Positions 18,928 through 28,167 of a stretch of 64,000 nt of DNA are shown piece after piece (position 1 is the stretch's first letter; every line of letters begins with the position of its first letter). The notes under the pieces were generated by a model. It was not told the DNA's origin and made no database searches. It worked only from the letters and a program-made list of their open reading frames with translations. Origin of the DNA: an uncultured Lachnospiraceae bacterium. Lineage in GTDB: Bacteria > Bacillota > Clostridia > Lachnospirales > Lachnospiraceae. The stretch spans positions 21,862 through 85,861 of the forward strand of contig CACZBF010000012.1 in the NCBI GenBank assembly GCA_902779355.1, read 5' to 3'. A program made the translations under genes and the position numbers.

Positions 18928-18955
18928 TTGAAAAAAAAATGAATCGTGCTATCAT
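18928..18955 (+). promoter_or_regulatory. Promoter of malic enzyme gene
   Basis: TTGAAA (18928-18933) and TATCAT (18950-18955) are spaced by 16 bp, about 64 bp upstream of the ATG. It is divergent from the rho promoter. Confidence 0.6.
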
Positions 18956-19018
18956 GGGATAAGGTGTGTGTCTTCTGACGCACGGTCACAATACTTTTCA
19001 CAAAAACAGGAGAACCTT

Positions 19019-20179
19019 ATGTCTGAAAATGATTACGCACAGAGAGCCCTTGAGCTTCATAAAGAATGGAACGGAAAACTGGACACGATCCCGAAATGTC
19101 CGGTAAAGACAAGAGAGGACTTGGCGCTCGCTTATACGCCGGGTGTCGCAGAGCCCTGTAAGGTCATAGCGGAACATCCGGAAGATGCTTATGTGTATAC
19201 GCAGAAAGCCAACACGATCGCCGTTGTCTCTGACGGCAGTGCCGTACTCGGACTCGGCAACATCGGACCGCTTGCCGCCATGCCTGTCATGGAAGGCAAA
19301 TGCGTCCTTTTCAAAGAATTCGGCGGTGTGAACGCCGTACCGATCTGTCTCGATACGCAGGATACGGATGAGATCGTCAAAGCAGTCCAGCAGCTCGCAC
19401 CCTCTTTCGGGGGCATCAACCTGGAAGACATTTCCGCACCCAGATGCTTTGAAATTGAAAAACGTCTGAAGGAGACTTTGAACATTCCGGTTTTTCATGA
19501 CGACCAGCATGGTACGGCGATCGTTGTACTTTCCGGCCTCATCAATGCGCTTCGGATCACAGGGAAGAAAAAGGAGGACTGCCGCATCGTCATGAGCGGT
19601 GCAGGCGCGGCCGGGATCGCGATCACAAAGCTCCTGCTCTCCTACGGTTTCTGTGACATCATCCTGTGCGACCGCACCGGCATCATTGAAAAGAATCGCG
19701 CCGGACTCAACGCGGTGAAACAGGAAATGGCGGAAGTCACGAACCGTGCCGGACTCTCCGGATCTCTTGCGGATGCCCTTCGCGGCACTGATATCTTCAT
19801 CGGTGTCTCTGCCCCCGGAATGGTCACGCAGGAAATGGTCGCTTCCATGAACACGGATCCGATCATTTTCGCTATGGCAAATCCGGTACCTGAGATTATG
19901 CCGGATCTCGCAAAGGCCGCAGGCGCACGGATCGTCGGGACCGGAAGATCCGACTTCCCGAACCAGATCAATAACGTCATCGCATTCCCGGGCATCTTTA
20001 AAGGCGCATTGGAAGGACGTGCAAAACAGATCACGGAAGAAATGAAGCTGGCAGCAGCGGAAGCACTCGCCGGTCTCGTTTCCGACAGCGAGCTGAGTGA
20101 AGACTTCATCATGCCGGAAGCATTTGATCCGCGCGCGGCGGAAGTTGTTGCAGAATCGGTAAAACGCCTGATCAAATAA
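19019..20179 (+). CDS. NAD(P)-dependent malic enzyme
   Basis: The enzyme oxidatively decarboxylates malate to pyruvate, linking C4 acids to the pyruvate:ferredoxin oxidoreductase encoded nearby. The 386-aa protein is the short bacterial form without a C-terminal phosphotransacetylase domain. It has the N-terminal catalytic LALAYTPGVAEPCKVI region, the metal-site HDDQHGTAIVVLSGL segment, the nucleotide-binding MSGAGAAGIAITKLL and the terminal GTGRSDFPNQINNVIAFPG motif. The ATG at 19019 follows AGGAGA; an in-frame ATG-like start at 18968 is unsupported. DUF4364 follows 14 bp later on the same strand. Confidence 0.93.
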   Translation: MSENDYAQRALELHKEWNGKLDTIPKCPVKTREDLALAYTPGVAEPCKVIAEHPEDAYVYTQKANTIAVVSDGSAVLGLGNIGPLAAMPVMEGKCVLFKEFGGVNAVPICLDTQDTDEIVKAVQQLAPSFGGINLEDISAPRCFEIEKRLKETLNIPVFHDDQHGTAIVVLSGLINALRITGKKKEDCRIVMSGAGAAGIAITKLLLSYGFCDIILCDRTGIIEKNRAGLNAVKQEMAEVTNRAGLSGSLADALRGTDIFIGVSAPGMVTQEMVASMNTDPIIFAMANPVPEIMPDLAKAAGARIVGTGRSDFPNQINNVIAFPGIFKGALEGRAKQITEEMKLAAAEALAGLVSDSELSEDFIMPEAFDPRAAEVVAESVKRLIK

Positions 20180-20193
20180 GGAGTCCAAGAAGG

Positions 20194-20742
20194 ATGGCCG
20201 AACCGAACACCACCTATAAACTGACGATCCTTTTTCTCCTTGACCGTTTGGAAAACCCGTTTTCCAACACACAGCTGACGAACTTCTTTCTGGACACGGG
20301 TTACAGCGGTTACTTCAGCGAGGAAAAAGAGCACACCGGTTATTTTACGATCCAATCCGTCATCAACGACCTGCTGGAGTCCGGACTCATTCTCGTCACG
20401 GAAAAAACTGTGAGCGACACGCTCTATCGGATCACCCAGACCGGGCGCGAAACGCTCCGTGCGATGGAAGACAAACTTACGGATGGTCTGAAAAAAGATG
20501 CGACCGACTATCTCATCGCACACGGCAATACGATCACACAGGAAAACTCGCTCCTCGCCAACTACTATCGCACTACGGCACAGAATTATGCGGTGCGGCT
20601 GCAATACCGCAAAAAGAACGAGCCGCTGATCGACCTGACGATCACCGTCCCAAATAAAGACGCCGCCGAGGCAGCATGCAAACACTGGCACGAAACCAAC
20701 GGCGACGTATATTCGTATCTCTTAGAGCTCCTCGTTCCCTGA
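20194..20742 (+). CDS. DUF4364 family protein
   Basis: This 182-aa cytosolic protein matches the clostridial DUF4364 family, which looks like a winged-helix N-terminal half (TYKLTILFLLDRLENPFSNTQLTNFFLD) followed by a mixed alpha/beta domain with LRAMEDKL and YRKKNEPLIDLTITVP. A regulatory role is plausible from the winged-helix appearance but unproven. GGAG is placed before the ATG. The stop codon sits inside the terminator hairpin. Confidence 0.85.
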   Translation: MAEPNTTYKLTILFLLDRLENPFSNTQLTNFFLDTGYSGYFSEEKEHTGYFTIQSVINDLLESGLILVTEKTVSDTLYRITQTGRETLRAMEDKLTDGLKKDATDYLIAHGNTITQENSLLANYYRTTAQNYAVRLQYRKKNEPLIDLTITVPNKDAAEAACKHWHETNGDVYSYLLELLVP

Positions 20743-20753
20743 GGAGCTTTTTT
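20725..20753. terminator. Shared terminator between convergent genes
   Basis: AGCTCCTC (20726-20733) pairs with GAGGAGCT (20741-20748) around a 7-base loop and is followed on plus by a T-tract. It is A-rich on the other side, so it could serve both DUF4364 and the convergent pyrophosphatase gene. The TGA of DUF4364 overlaps the right arm. Confidence 0.8.
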
Positions 20754-22440
20754 AATCCTCTTCTGCTTTTTTCAGGCTGCTGATCAACGGCGGAATGAAC
20801 TGTTTTTTTCTGGAGACAACACCGCTCAGCATGACGGATCCCCCTTCAGCGTGCGCACCGTCTCCTTGAAACGCCGCATTCAAGATCGCCTCAGCATCCT
20901 CTCCTGCATACAGGACTTCCGAGGATTCCGCAAGGATATCGGTCAACAGCACGCATACCATAGAAAGATGCTTCTCTTCCAAAACCTCCTGCAAAAAGGT
21001 GATGAGCCTCTCTCGAAGCGGTTCTAAGATCGACATGTTGATCGCTGAGATCTGTGCCACGCCAAAGGCTGTCTCCTCCACCTGAAAGGTCTTGAAGTCC
21101 TGGTAAAAGATCTCGTCGATCGTCTTGCTCTTGAAATCTGAGCCCGCTTGAAACATCTTGGTGGCATAGGCTTCGATCTGCACGTTCGCAATTTCTGCCA
21201 GTGCCTTTGCGGCCTCTTCATCCGCCTGCGTACAGGTCGGCGAACGGAACATCAACGTATCGGACAGGATCGCGGAAAGCAGAAGTCCTGCAATCGCCGG
21301 TTCCGGCTTCACACCGTTTTCCTGATACATCTTCGCCACGATTGTTGCCGTGGATCCAAGCGGCTGATTCCGGAAAAACACCGGCTGGATCGTCTCAAGA
21401 CTCCCGATCCTGTGATGATCGATGATCTCCAGGATCTCCGCATCTTCGATCCCATTGACCGCCTGCGTCTTTTCGTTATGATCGACAAGGATCAGCTGCT
21501 TCTTGCCGGCACCGATCAGGTTTCGTCTGGAGATCATCCCGACATAGCGATCGTTTTCATCCAGCACCGGGAAGTCACGGTGGCGTACCTTTGCCATAGT
21601 ATTCCACACATCGTCCAGATAATCGTCGAGGTCAAATGTGATCAAATGATCCTGCTTCATAAAAAAGCGGATCGGGATACTCTGGTTGATGAGGCGGGCA
21701 ACGGTAAAGGTGTCATACTCCGTCCTGATGAGCACCACATCCCGCTCTTCTGCGCGCCTGACAACGTCAACCGGCACATCCGTGCCATTACAGACGATCA
21801 TGCAGCTGCAGTTTTCGGCAAGCGCAGCGTGCAGCGCTTCCTTACGGTTCCCGAGGATCACAAGGTCGTTGTCCTCAATGGATTCCCTGAAAACCTCCGG
21901 ACTCCCGGTCGGGATCACAACCTTGCCCTGCACGAAGTAGCCGTGGTTATTCCCGGTGACAATCTCTCCGTCGACGGTCTCGACGATATTCTTGTACTGT
22001 GTGCGCGCAATGGAAAGTAAATGGCTGTCCAGCTCCTCCAGAAAGCACATGGCGATATCCACGGTAACAATGATGCCCTCGAGCTGTCCCTGTTCATTCG
22101 TGATCGGAAGCGTCGCCACCTGCAGGTCTTTCATCAACTCCCATGCGTATCTCATGGACAGTCGCGACTTGACACCGGGGGTCTTGCGGATCTCCACATC
22201 TCTGACCTGAGATCCCACATCCGAAAGGAGATCCGGCTCGTCCACCCCAAAATGCTCAAGGACGAATTTTGTCTCCTCGTTTAGCTCGCCGGCACGTTTG
22301 GGCACATAGATCGGATCCTCTTCTTTCCGGAGTTTGTTTTTTAGCTCTGCATAAGCGATCGCCGCGCATATGGAATCCGTATCCGGATTACAATGCCCGA
22401 CGATCGAAACAATTCTTTGATCCATCTGAATTTTATCCAA
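20752..22440 (-). CDS. Manganese-dependent family II inorganic pyrophosphatase with CBS and DRTGG domains
   Basis: The 562-aa protein is a regulated soluble pyrophosphatase of the DHH superfamily. The N-terminal metal motif VGHCNPDTDSICAAIAY is at about residues 13-30. The insert carries a first CBS motif (KTPGVKSRLSMRYAWELMKD), a DRTGG domain (about 190-300) and a second CBS motif with HRDFPVLDENDRYVGMISR. The catalytic DHH-type motif EIIDHHRIG and the C-terminal DHHA2 domain with PLGSTATIVAK and SRKKQFIPPL follow. CBS-DRTGG enzymes are inhibited by AMP or ADP and stimulated by diadenosine polyphosphates. A TTG at 22440 is the likely start, 8 bp from GGAT; the ATG at 22425 is less well placed. 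Confidence 0.92.
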   Translation of the reverse strand: MDKIQMDQRIVSIVGHCNPDTDSICAAIAYAELKNKLRKEEDPIYVPKRAGELNEETKFVLEHFGVDEPDLLSDVGSQVRDVEIRKTPGVKSRLSMRYAWELMKDLQVATLPITNEQGQLEGIIVTVDIAMCFLEELDSHLLSIARTQYKNIVETVDGEIVTGNNHGYFVQGKVVIPTGSPEVFRESIEDNDLVILGNRKEALHAALAENCSCMIVCNGTDVPVDVVRRAEERDVVLIRTEYDTFTVARLINQSIPIRFFMKQDHLITFDLDDYLDDVWNTMAKVRHRDFPVLDENDRYVGMISRRNLIGAGKKQLILVDHNEKTQAVNGIEDAEILEIIDHHRIGSLETIQPVFFRNQPLGSTATIVAKMYQENGVKPEPAIAGLLLSAILSDTLMFRSPTCTQADEEAAKALAEIANVQIEAYATKMFQAGSDFKSKTIDEIFYQDFKTFQVEETAFGVAQISAINMSILEPLRERLITFLQEVLEEKHLSMVCVLLTDILAESSEVLYAGEDAEAILNAAFQGDGAHAEGGSVMLSGVVSRKKQFIPPLISSLKKAEED

Positions 22441-22455
22441 TAATTTAATCCTGTT

Positions 22456-23229
22456 TTAAAAACGAAATACACCCAGGGAATAGAGTACGAATGCGACCAG
22501 CAGCACGAAATTCACAATACCGAACCACAATGCGATCTTTAAGTTCATCCGAAGAGATTTCATCTCTTTCTTCAGGTCGTCAAAATGCTCGGTCTTCTGG
22601 CTCTGCTCATCGATAAGGTCTCGCGTATTGCGGAAAACCTGAACGCCCTCGGTGTGGATCTTTTCTAAGATCTCGGACTTCATCTCGCCAACTTCTCCCT
22701 GCATCTCGGAGATCGGCTGCTTCAGCTCCGAAGTGATCGCTGCCGCATCAAACTCCGGCATCTTGAACTCGGACAAGGTACGCTTGATCTCTTCCGTATC
22801 CTCAGCGGTTTTCTCCAGCTGTCCTGCCAGCTTCTCATCCATGCGGTGATCCAGATCGTCAAACTTCTGATCTAACTTTTCGTCGACATGATCCATGATC
22901 GTGTTGACATTTCTCGTGATGCCGGCGTTCAGATCGTCTGCCTCTTTCTGCTTTTCCGCAACGAAAGACTTCAGCTCGTATGCCTTATTCTCCTGCTCGT
23001 CAACCACCCTCTGCAGCTCTCTGGCTTTCGTCTCCTTCGTCACCATGAGCTCCTGAAGCTGTTTTGCTTTTTCACGAAATTCGTCAATCTGTCTTAACAG
23101 GTAGTCGTCTCGTTCCATAATCTCCTCTTTCTGCGGCAAAGCCTCTGCCGCCTGATTCTGGGATTCGCCGGCTTGCGCAAAGCGATCCGTCCCGATCACG
23201 TTTTGATCTCTCCATGGCGTCGAATACAT
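22456..23229 (-). CDS. Coiled-coil protein with C-terminal membrane anchor
   Basis: I do not recognise this 257-aa protein. It has a polar N terminus, a long coiled coil from about residue 38 to 215 (for example RQIDEFREKAKQLQELMVT and VDEKLDQKFDDLDHRMDEKL) and a single C-terminal membrane helix (LKIALWFGIVNFVLLVAFVLYSLGVF). The topology suggests a tail-anchored cytosolic rod. AAAGGGGA is upstream. It has its own strong promoter and sits beside the TraX-like gene. A structural or chemoreceptor-like signalling role would be speculation. Confidence 0.75.
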   Translation of the reverse strand: MYSTPWRDQNVIGTDRFAQAGESQNQAAEALPQKEEIMERDDYLLRQIDEFREKAKQLQELMVTKETKARELQRVVDEQENKAYELKSFVAEKQKEADDLNAGITRNVNTIMDHVDEKLDQKFDDLDHRMDEKLAGQLEKTAEDTEEIKRTLSEFKMPEFDAAAITSELKQPISEMQGEVGEMKSEILEKIHTEGVQVFRNTRDLIDEQSQKTEHFDDLKKEMKSLRMNLKIALWFGIVNFVLLVAFVLYSLGVFRF

Positions 23230-23265
23230 CCTGGCTGTCCCCTTTCTTTTAAACCTGTCTCTTTT

Positions 23266-23294
23266 ATTATAAAGAAACCGTAATTTTTTGTAAA
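23266..23294 (-). promoter_or_regulatory. Promoter of the coiled-coil protein gene
   Basis: TTTACA (23289-23294) and TATAAT (23266-23271) on the minus strand are separated by 17 bp, about 40 bp before the start codon. Confidence 0.75.
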
Positions 23295-23302
23295 TAGGAA
23301 GG

Positions 23303-24055
23303 CTACCACATCAAGCAGTTTTTGACAAACAGATAGATGAAATAGAGTACAAGAAAATGTCCCGGGTAAAAGGCATAGAAAAACCACTTCTTCTGCTTGC
23401 CACGCTCTCCGTTATAAAGGAACACGAGCGGCAGTGCGAAAAGGGCGTACACCTCCACCTCGTTCATCCAGATTAAGATCAATAGGCCGGCCGTAAATCC
23501 GATCAACCGATAATTACGCAGCACATACATCACAAGGATAGCCGCGACACCCCATGCTTCATAATCCGTATGCATGAAATGGGCAAGCGCGATCATGGCG
23601 GCTCCGGAAGCCCCCATCAAAAGGATCTTGAGTGTCATCTGCCACTCCGTTTCCCAAATCTTTTGCATCGCCATCATGCCAAGCAGGCCGAACAAAAGCG
23701 TCCAAAAGACGTTCTGGTCTTCCCAGCAAAACGCTTCCCAAGAAAGCGCGAGATCAAACGGGATCTCGGAGATCAACGCAAACAAAAATAAGTTTCTGGC
23801 GTATTTCCATTTGTTTCTGGTATGGAAGAAACCTTCTGTCATCAGATAACAATAGATCGGGAAAGCCAGTCGTCCGATATAACGGAGCACCCAATAAACC
23901 TGGTATACCTCTTGCGCCTCAGGTGCCCCCGTTTGGAAAAGATATTCGACATAGGGAAACAGAACCGACGCGCCGATATGGTCGATCGCCATCGACAAGA
24001 CCGCTGCTATTTTTAAAATACTCTCGGGCAACACCCGGAATCGTTCCATCATCAT
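23303..24055 (-). CDS. TraX family integral membrane protein
   Basis: The 250-aa protein is polytopic, with about eight hydrophobic helices, and carries TraX family features: ILKIAAVLSMAIDHIGA near the N terminus, YIGRLAFPIYCYLMTEGFFHT and NLFLFALISEIPFDLA. F-plasmid TraX acetylates pilin; chromosomal clostridial members are related to acyltransferases of unknown substrate. Three successive ATGs occur; the first at 24055 is best spaced from AGGAAG. Helix count and final FYPGHFLVLYFIYLF are typical. Confidence 0.88.
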   Translation of the reverse strand: MMMERFRVLPESILKIAAVLSMAIDHIGASVLFPYVEYLFQTGAPEAQEVYQVYWVLRYIGRLAFPIYCYLMTEGFFHTRNKWKYARNLFLFALISEIPFDLALSWEAFCWEDQNVFWTLLFGLLGMMAMQKIWETEWQMTLKILLMGASGAAMIALAHFMHTDYEAWGVAAILVMYVLRNYRLIGFTAGLLILIWMNEVEVYALFALPLVFLYNGERGKQKKWFFYAFYPGHFLVLYFIYLFVKNCLMW

Positions 24056-24084
24056 CTCTATACTTCCTGCACAGGTCTGCGCAT

Positions 24085-24116
24085 AAAAAAGGAGCGGTGC
24101 TGACCGCACCGCCCCT
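24085..24116 (-). terminator. Terminator after nifJ
   Basis: On the minus strand GGGGCGGTGC pairs with GCACCGCTCC around GGTCA and is followed by six T residues. Confidence 0.85.
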
Positions 24117-24136
24117 TATCTTATCATGGCAAGACT

Positions 24137-27100
24137 TTATTTGTAAAGTTCTACCAACCGCTCGAGATGCGTGAAACGTGCCTTTGCAGCCTCTTCGGAC
24201 TCCTTGAACAACCGCTCCGCTCTCTCCGGGAACGGTTTGATGAGACGCGTGTAACGAGCCTCGTTGTTCAGGAAATCCTGATATGTGCCGTCGCCCGGTT
24301 TGCTGGTCAGCGTAAACGGATTCTTGCCTTCCGCCTTCAGCGCCGGGTTGAAGCTGAACAAATTCCAGTAGCCTGCAGCAACTGCTTTCTTCATCTCGTC
24401 CTGGCAGTGGTTCATGCCGCCCTTTGCGATGCCGTGGAGCTCGCAGGGAGCATAACCGATGATAAGCGACGGTCCCGGATAAGCTTCCGCTTCCGCAAGC
24501 ACCTTCACTGCCTGAGCCGGATTTGCGCCGAGCGCGATCTGTGCCACATATACATAACCGTAGCTCATCGCGATCTCAGCCAGAGACTTCTTGCCGATCT
24601 CTTTGCCGGCTGCCGCGAACTGGCAAACCTCACCGATGTTACTTGCCTTACTTGCCTGGCCGCCGGTGTTGGAGTACATCTCGGTATCGAATACCATGAC
24701 GTTGACATCCTCGCCTGCCGCAAGCACATGATCCAAACCGCCGAAGCCGATGTCATATGCCCAGCCGTCACCGCCGAAGATCCAGATGGACTTCTTCGGA
24801 AGGTAATCCTTCTTCGCCAGAACAGCTTTGCTCTTCTCACAGCCTGCTGCTGCAGCCTTTTCAAGCTCCGCAACAAGTGCTGTCGCCGCATCGCCGTTCT
24901 CTCTGGTCTTGTCCTTCGTCTCGATGAACTTGTCGAAGGCTGCCTTGAACTCTGCCGATGCCTTATCGGAAGCTGCGATCTCCTTCAGGATCTCGATCAG
25001 CTGGTCACGAAGCACCTTCTGTCCGAGATACATACCGAAGCCGTGCTCCGCGTTGTCCTCGAACAGGGAGTTTGACCATGCCGGTCCCTTCAGGCTGTCC
25101 TTATTCACCGTGAACGGCGAGGTTGCTGCCGGGCCGCCCCAGATCGAGGAGCATCCGGTTGCGTTGCTGATATACATATGCTCACCGAAGAGCTGTGTGA
25201 TCAGGCGTGCATAAGAGGTCTCCGCACAGCCTGCGCAGCTGCCCGAGAACTCAAGCAGCGGCTGGTTGAACTGGGAGCCCTTCACCGTTGTATCTGCAAA
25301 AGAGGTATCTTTCTTGCCAACGTTTGCAACCAGATAATCGAATACCGGCTGCTGATCCAGCTGGCTCTCCTGCGGCTTCATCTCGATCGCGCCAACCGGG
25401 CAGACCGTGATACATTCTCCGCAGCCCATGCAGTCAAGCGGCGTTACACTCATCGTGAACTTGTAATCGCCCGGCTTCGGCTTCATGTCCGCAAGCTTGA
25501 TGTTGGAAGGAGCTGCCTTCTGCTCATCCTCGGAAAGCAGGAACGGACGGATCGTCGCATGGGAACATACGAACGCACAGGTGTTACACTGGATACATTT
25601 CTCTGCATTCCACTCCGGAACGGTGACTGCCGTACCGCGCTTCTCATAAGCAGATGCGCCGGTCTCGAACTGTCCATCCGCATTGTCCTTGAATGCGGAA
25701 ACCGGAAGGGAATCGCCATCCATCAGGCCCACCGGATCTAAGATGTCGTTGACCATCTTGACCGTTGCGGGACGTCCGGTACGTGCCGGCTTCGGAGCAT
25801 CCGCTGCCGGATTCTTCCAGCTGTCCGGAACTTCTACTTTATGAACGGCATCCACACCTGCGTCGATTGCCTTGTAGTTCATCTCAACAACAGCGTCACC
25901 CTTCTTGCTGTAGGATTTCTTCGCTGCCTGCTTCATGTAATCTACTGCCTCATCGATCGGCATCACGTTCGCAAGCTTGAAGAATGCAGACTGCAGGATC
26001 GTGTTGGTACGCTTGCCCATTCCGATCTCGATTGCCTTGTCGATTGCGTTGATCGTATAAAGCTGAATGTTGTTCTCTGCGATGTACTTCTTGGAAGCAG
26101 CAGGCATATGCTCGTCGAGCTCTGCATCGGTCCACTGGCAGTTGATCATGAAGATTCCGCCCGGCTTCACATCCTGTACCATCTTGTAGCCCTTGATCAC
26201 GTAGGAAGGATTGTGGCATGCCACGAAATCCGCCTGGTTGATGTAGTAGGGGCTGCGGATCGGCTTGTCGCCGAAACGAAGGTGGCTGATCGTGATACCA
26301 CCGGTCTTCTTGGAGTCATACTGGAAGTATGCCTGAATGTACTTGTCGGTATGGTCGCCGATGATCTTCGTGGAGTTCTTGTTTGCACCAACGGTACCGT
26401 CGCCGCCGAGACCCCAGAACTTGCACTCTACGGTGCCAGGTGTGGAAGTGATCGGCGCCGGCTTCTTCTCCGGCAGGGAAAGGTTCGTGACATCGTCCAC
26501 GATACCGATCGTGAAACGCTCTTTCGGCGCATCCTTCTGCAGCTCGGTGTAAATTGCGAATACGGATGATGGCGGGGTGTCCTTGGAACCGAGACCATAA
26601 CGGCCGCCGGTCAGGATCACGTCGTTCATGCCTGCTTCGCGAAGCGTCGTTGCCACATCGAGATACAGCGGCTCGCCGAGAGATCCCGGCTCTTTCGTAC
26701 GATCCAGGACCGCGATCTTCTTAGCGGTCTTCGGGATCTTCTTAAGCAGTGCTTCGGAAACCCACGGACGATACAGACGGACTTTGATAAGACCAACCTT
26801 CTCGCCTGCTGCGGTCAGGTAATCTACCACTTCTTCTGCCACTTCGCAGATGGAGCCCATTGCGATGATGACACGGTCTGCATCCGGTGCCCCGTAGTAA
26901 TTGAACAGGTCATACTCGGTGCCGAGTTTCTCATTGACTTTCTTCATGTACTTCTCGACAACTGCCGGAAGTGCATCATAAGTCGAGTTGCAAGCCTCAC
27001 GATGCTGGAAGAAGATGTCGCCGTTTTCATGGGAACCGCGCATCGTCGGATGCTCCGGATTCAGCGCATGTGCACGGAATGCCTCAACAGCGTCGAAATT

Positions 27101-27685
27101 GGTCATCTCTTTCAGATCTTCATAATCCCAGATTTCGATCTTCTGGATCTCATGGGAGGTACGGAATCCGTCAAAGAAGTTGATGAACGGAACCTTGCCC
27201 TCAAGCGCTGCAAGATGCGCTACCGGAGAAAGATCCATAACTTCCTGCGGGCTGTTCTCGCAGAGCATTGCAAAACCGGTCTGGCGGCATGCATATACGT
27301 CACTGTGATCACCAAAGATGTTCAGAGACTGGGTCGCTACGGTACGAGCCGATACATGGAACACGCTCGGCAGCTGCTCTGCTGCGATCTTGTACATGTT
27401 CGGGATCATAAGAAGAAGTCCCTGAGATGCGGTAAACGTCGTCGTCAGAGCACCTGCTGCAAGGCTGCCGTGTACGGTACCTGCTGCACCGGCCTCAGAC
27501 TGCATCTCTACAACCTTTACCGTGTTTCCGAAAATGTTTTTGCGTCCGTTTGCAGACTCGATGTCTACCCAGTCTGCCATCGGGCTGGACGGTGTGATCG
27601 GGTAGATACCCGCTACTTCGGTAAACGCATAAGCTACATGCGCTGCCGCGGTGTTGCCGTCCATAGAAAGTTTGTTTCTAGGCAT
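24137..27685 (-). CDS. nifJ: Pyruvate:ferredoxin (flavodoxin) oxidoreductase
   Basis: This single-chain 1182-aa enzyme converts pyruvate and CoA to acetyl-CoA and CO2 and reduces ferredoxin, central to anaerobic energy metabolism. All domains are present: the N-terminal pyrimidine-binding half (GNTAAAHVAYAFTEVAGIYPITPSSPMA), the CoA-binding and gamma domains (FWGLGGDGTVGANKNSTKIIGDHTD), the two ferredoxin motifs CIQCNTCAFVC and CMGCGECITVC, and the C-terminal TPP domain with CAGCAETSYARLITQL and GGDGWAYDIGFGGLDHVL. AGGAGGA precedes the ATG and codon use is strongly biased, suggesting high expression. Confidence 0.98.
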   Translation of the reverse strand: MPRNKLSMDGNTAAAHVAYAFTEVAGIYPITPSSPMADWVDIESANGRKNIFGNTVKVVEMQSEAGAAGTVHGSLAAGALTTTFTASQGLLLMIPNMYKIAAEQLPSVFHVSARTVATQSLNIFGDHSDVYACRQTGFAMLCENSPQEVMDLSPVAHLAALEGKVPFINFFDGFRTSHEIQKIEIWDYEDLKEMTNFDAVEAFRAHALNPEHPTMRGSHENGDIFFQHREACNSTYDALPAVVEKYMKKVNEKLGTEYDLFNYYGAPDADRVIIAMGSICEVAEEVVDYLTAAGEKVGLIKVRLYRPWVSEALLKKIPKTAKKIAVLDRTKEPGSLGEPLYLDVATTLREAGMNDVILTGGRYGLGSKDTPPSSVFAIYTELQKDAPKERFTIGIVDDVTNLSLPEKKPAPITSTPGTVECKFWGLGGDGTVGANKNSTKIIGDHTDKYIQAYFQYDSKKTGGITISHLRFGDKPIRSPYYINQADFVACHNPSYVIKGYKMVQDVKPGGIFMINCQWTDAELDEHMPAASKKYIAENNIQLYTINAIDKAIEIGMGKRTNTILQSAFFKLANVMPIDEAVDYMKQAAKKSYSKKGDAVVEMNYKAIDAGVDAVHKVEVPDSWKNPAADAPKPARTGRPATVKMVNDILDPVGLMDGDSLPVSAFKDNADGQFETGASAYEKRGTAVTVPEWNAEKCIQCNTCAFVCSHATIRPFLLSEDEQKAAPSNIKLADMKPKPGDYKFTMSVTPLDCMGCGECITVCPVGAIEMKPQESQLDQQPVFDYLVANVGKKDTSFADTTVKGSQFNQPLLEFSGSCAGCAETSYARLITQLFGEHMYISNATGCSSIWGGPAATSPFTVNKDSLKGPAWSNSLFEDNAEHGFGMYLGQKVLRDQLIEILKEIAASDKASAEFKAAFDKFIETKDKTRENGDAATALVAELEKAAAAGCEKSKAVLAKKDYLPKKSIWIFGGDGWAYDIGFGGLDHVLAAGEDVNVMVFDTEMYSNTGGQASKASNIGEVCQFAAAGKEIGKKSLAEIAMSYGYVYVAQIALGANPAQAVKVLAEAEAYPGPSLIIGYAPCELHGIAKGGMNHCQDEMKKAVAAGYWNLFSFNPALKAEGKNPFTLTSKPGDGTYQDFLNNEARYTRLIKPFPERAERLFKESEEAAKARFTHLERLVELYK

Positions 27686-27758
27686 ATCTCTTCCTCCTAA
27701 TTTTTATTTGCAGTCCCCCCGGAACATACCCCCGTTCAGACTAACGATATCGCTAGAT

Positions 27759-27787
27759 ATTATACCATTTTTTTCGGGGTCTGTAAA
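27759..27787 (-). promoter_or_regulatory. Promoter of nifJ
   Basis: TTTACA (27782-27787) and TATAAT (27759-27764) on the minus strand are spaced by exactly 17 bp, giving a leader of about 70 bases. It is among the best sigma-A-type matches in the window. Confidence 0.85.
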
Positions 27788-27827
27788 TGTCCCATTTCCC
27801 CCCTGAACTCTTTTTTCAGCGGGAATT

Positions 27828-28097
27828 TTATCCAATCTTCCCTTTGACCTCTTCCAGCTCATCCAGTTCCTTTAAGGTGTCCGGATGGTTTTCTCCCAGG
27901 ATCTCCTTCCGGTTCTCGTAGAGTTTTTCTCTGATCACCAAAGATTGTTCGTAGCCGCCGAATTGGCTGTAAAGCTCTGCCACTTGCTTTAAGCGCTCAA
28001 ACAGCACCGGATCATCATTTCCTTGTAACGCCTTGAGTCCTTTTGCAACCAGATCGTTCCGCAGCTGTACTTCCTGTCCGTTCTTCGTTGTCTTCAT
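27828..28097 (-). CDS. Small TPR-like helical protein
   Basis: The 89-aa protein has paired helices with a TPR-like pattern (LFERLKQVAELYSQFGGYEQSLVIREKLYENRKEILGENHPDTLKELDEL), resembling one repeat of the kinesin-light-chain TPR type. GGGAGGA precedes the ATG. Such short TPR proteins usually serve as adaptors. It sits downstream of the STAS protein gene with a 70-bp gap and may be co-transcribed with it. Confidence 0.7.
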   Translation of the reverse strand: MKTTKNGQEVQLRNDLVAKGLKALQGNDDPVLFERLKQVAELYSQFGGYEQSLVIREKLYENRKEILGENHPDTLKELDELEEVKGKIG

Positions 28098-28167
28098 AGT
28101 GCTTCCTCCCTATCTTTTCTGTAGTCTCCGTTCTGACGAACGGGAGCGCTTGCTTTGATGCCGTCCA

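Noticed and set aside
18998..20272. 424-codon minus-strand frame
   Set aside because: It is the complement of the malic enzyme gene; the plus-strand product has all family motifs and a promoter.
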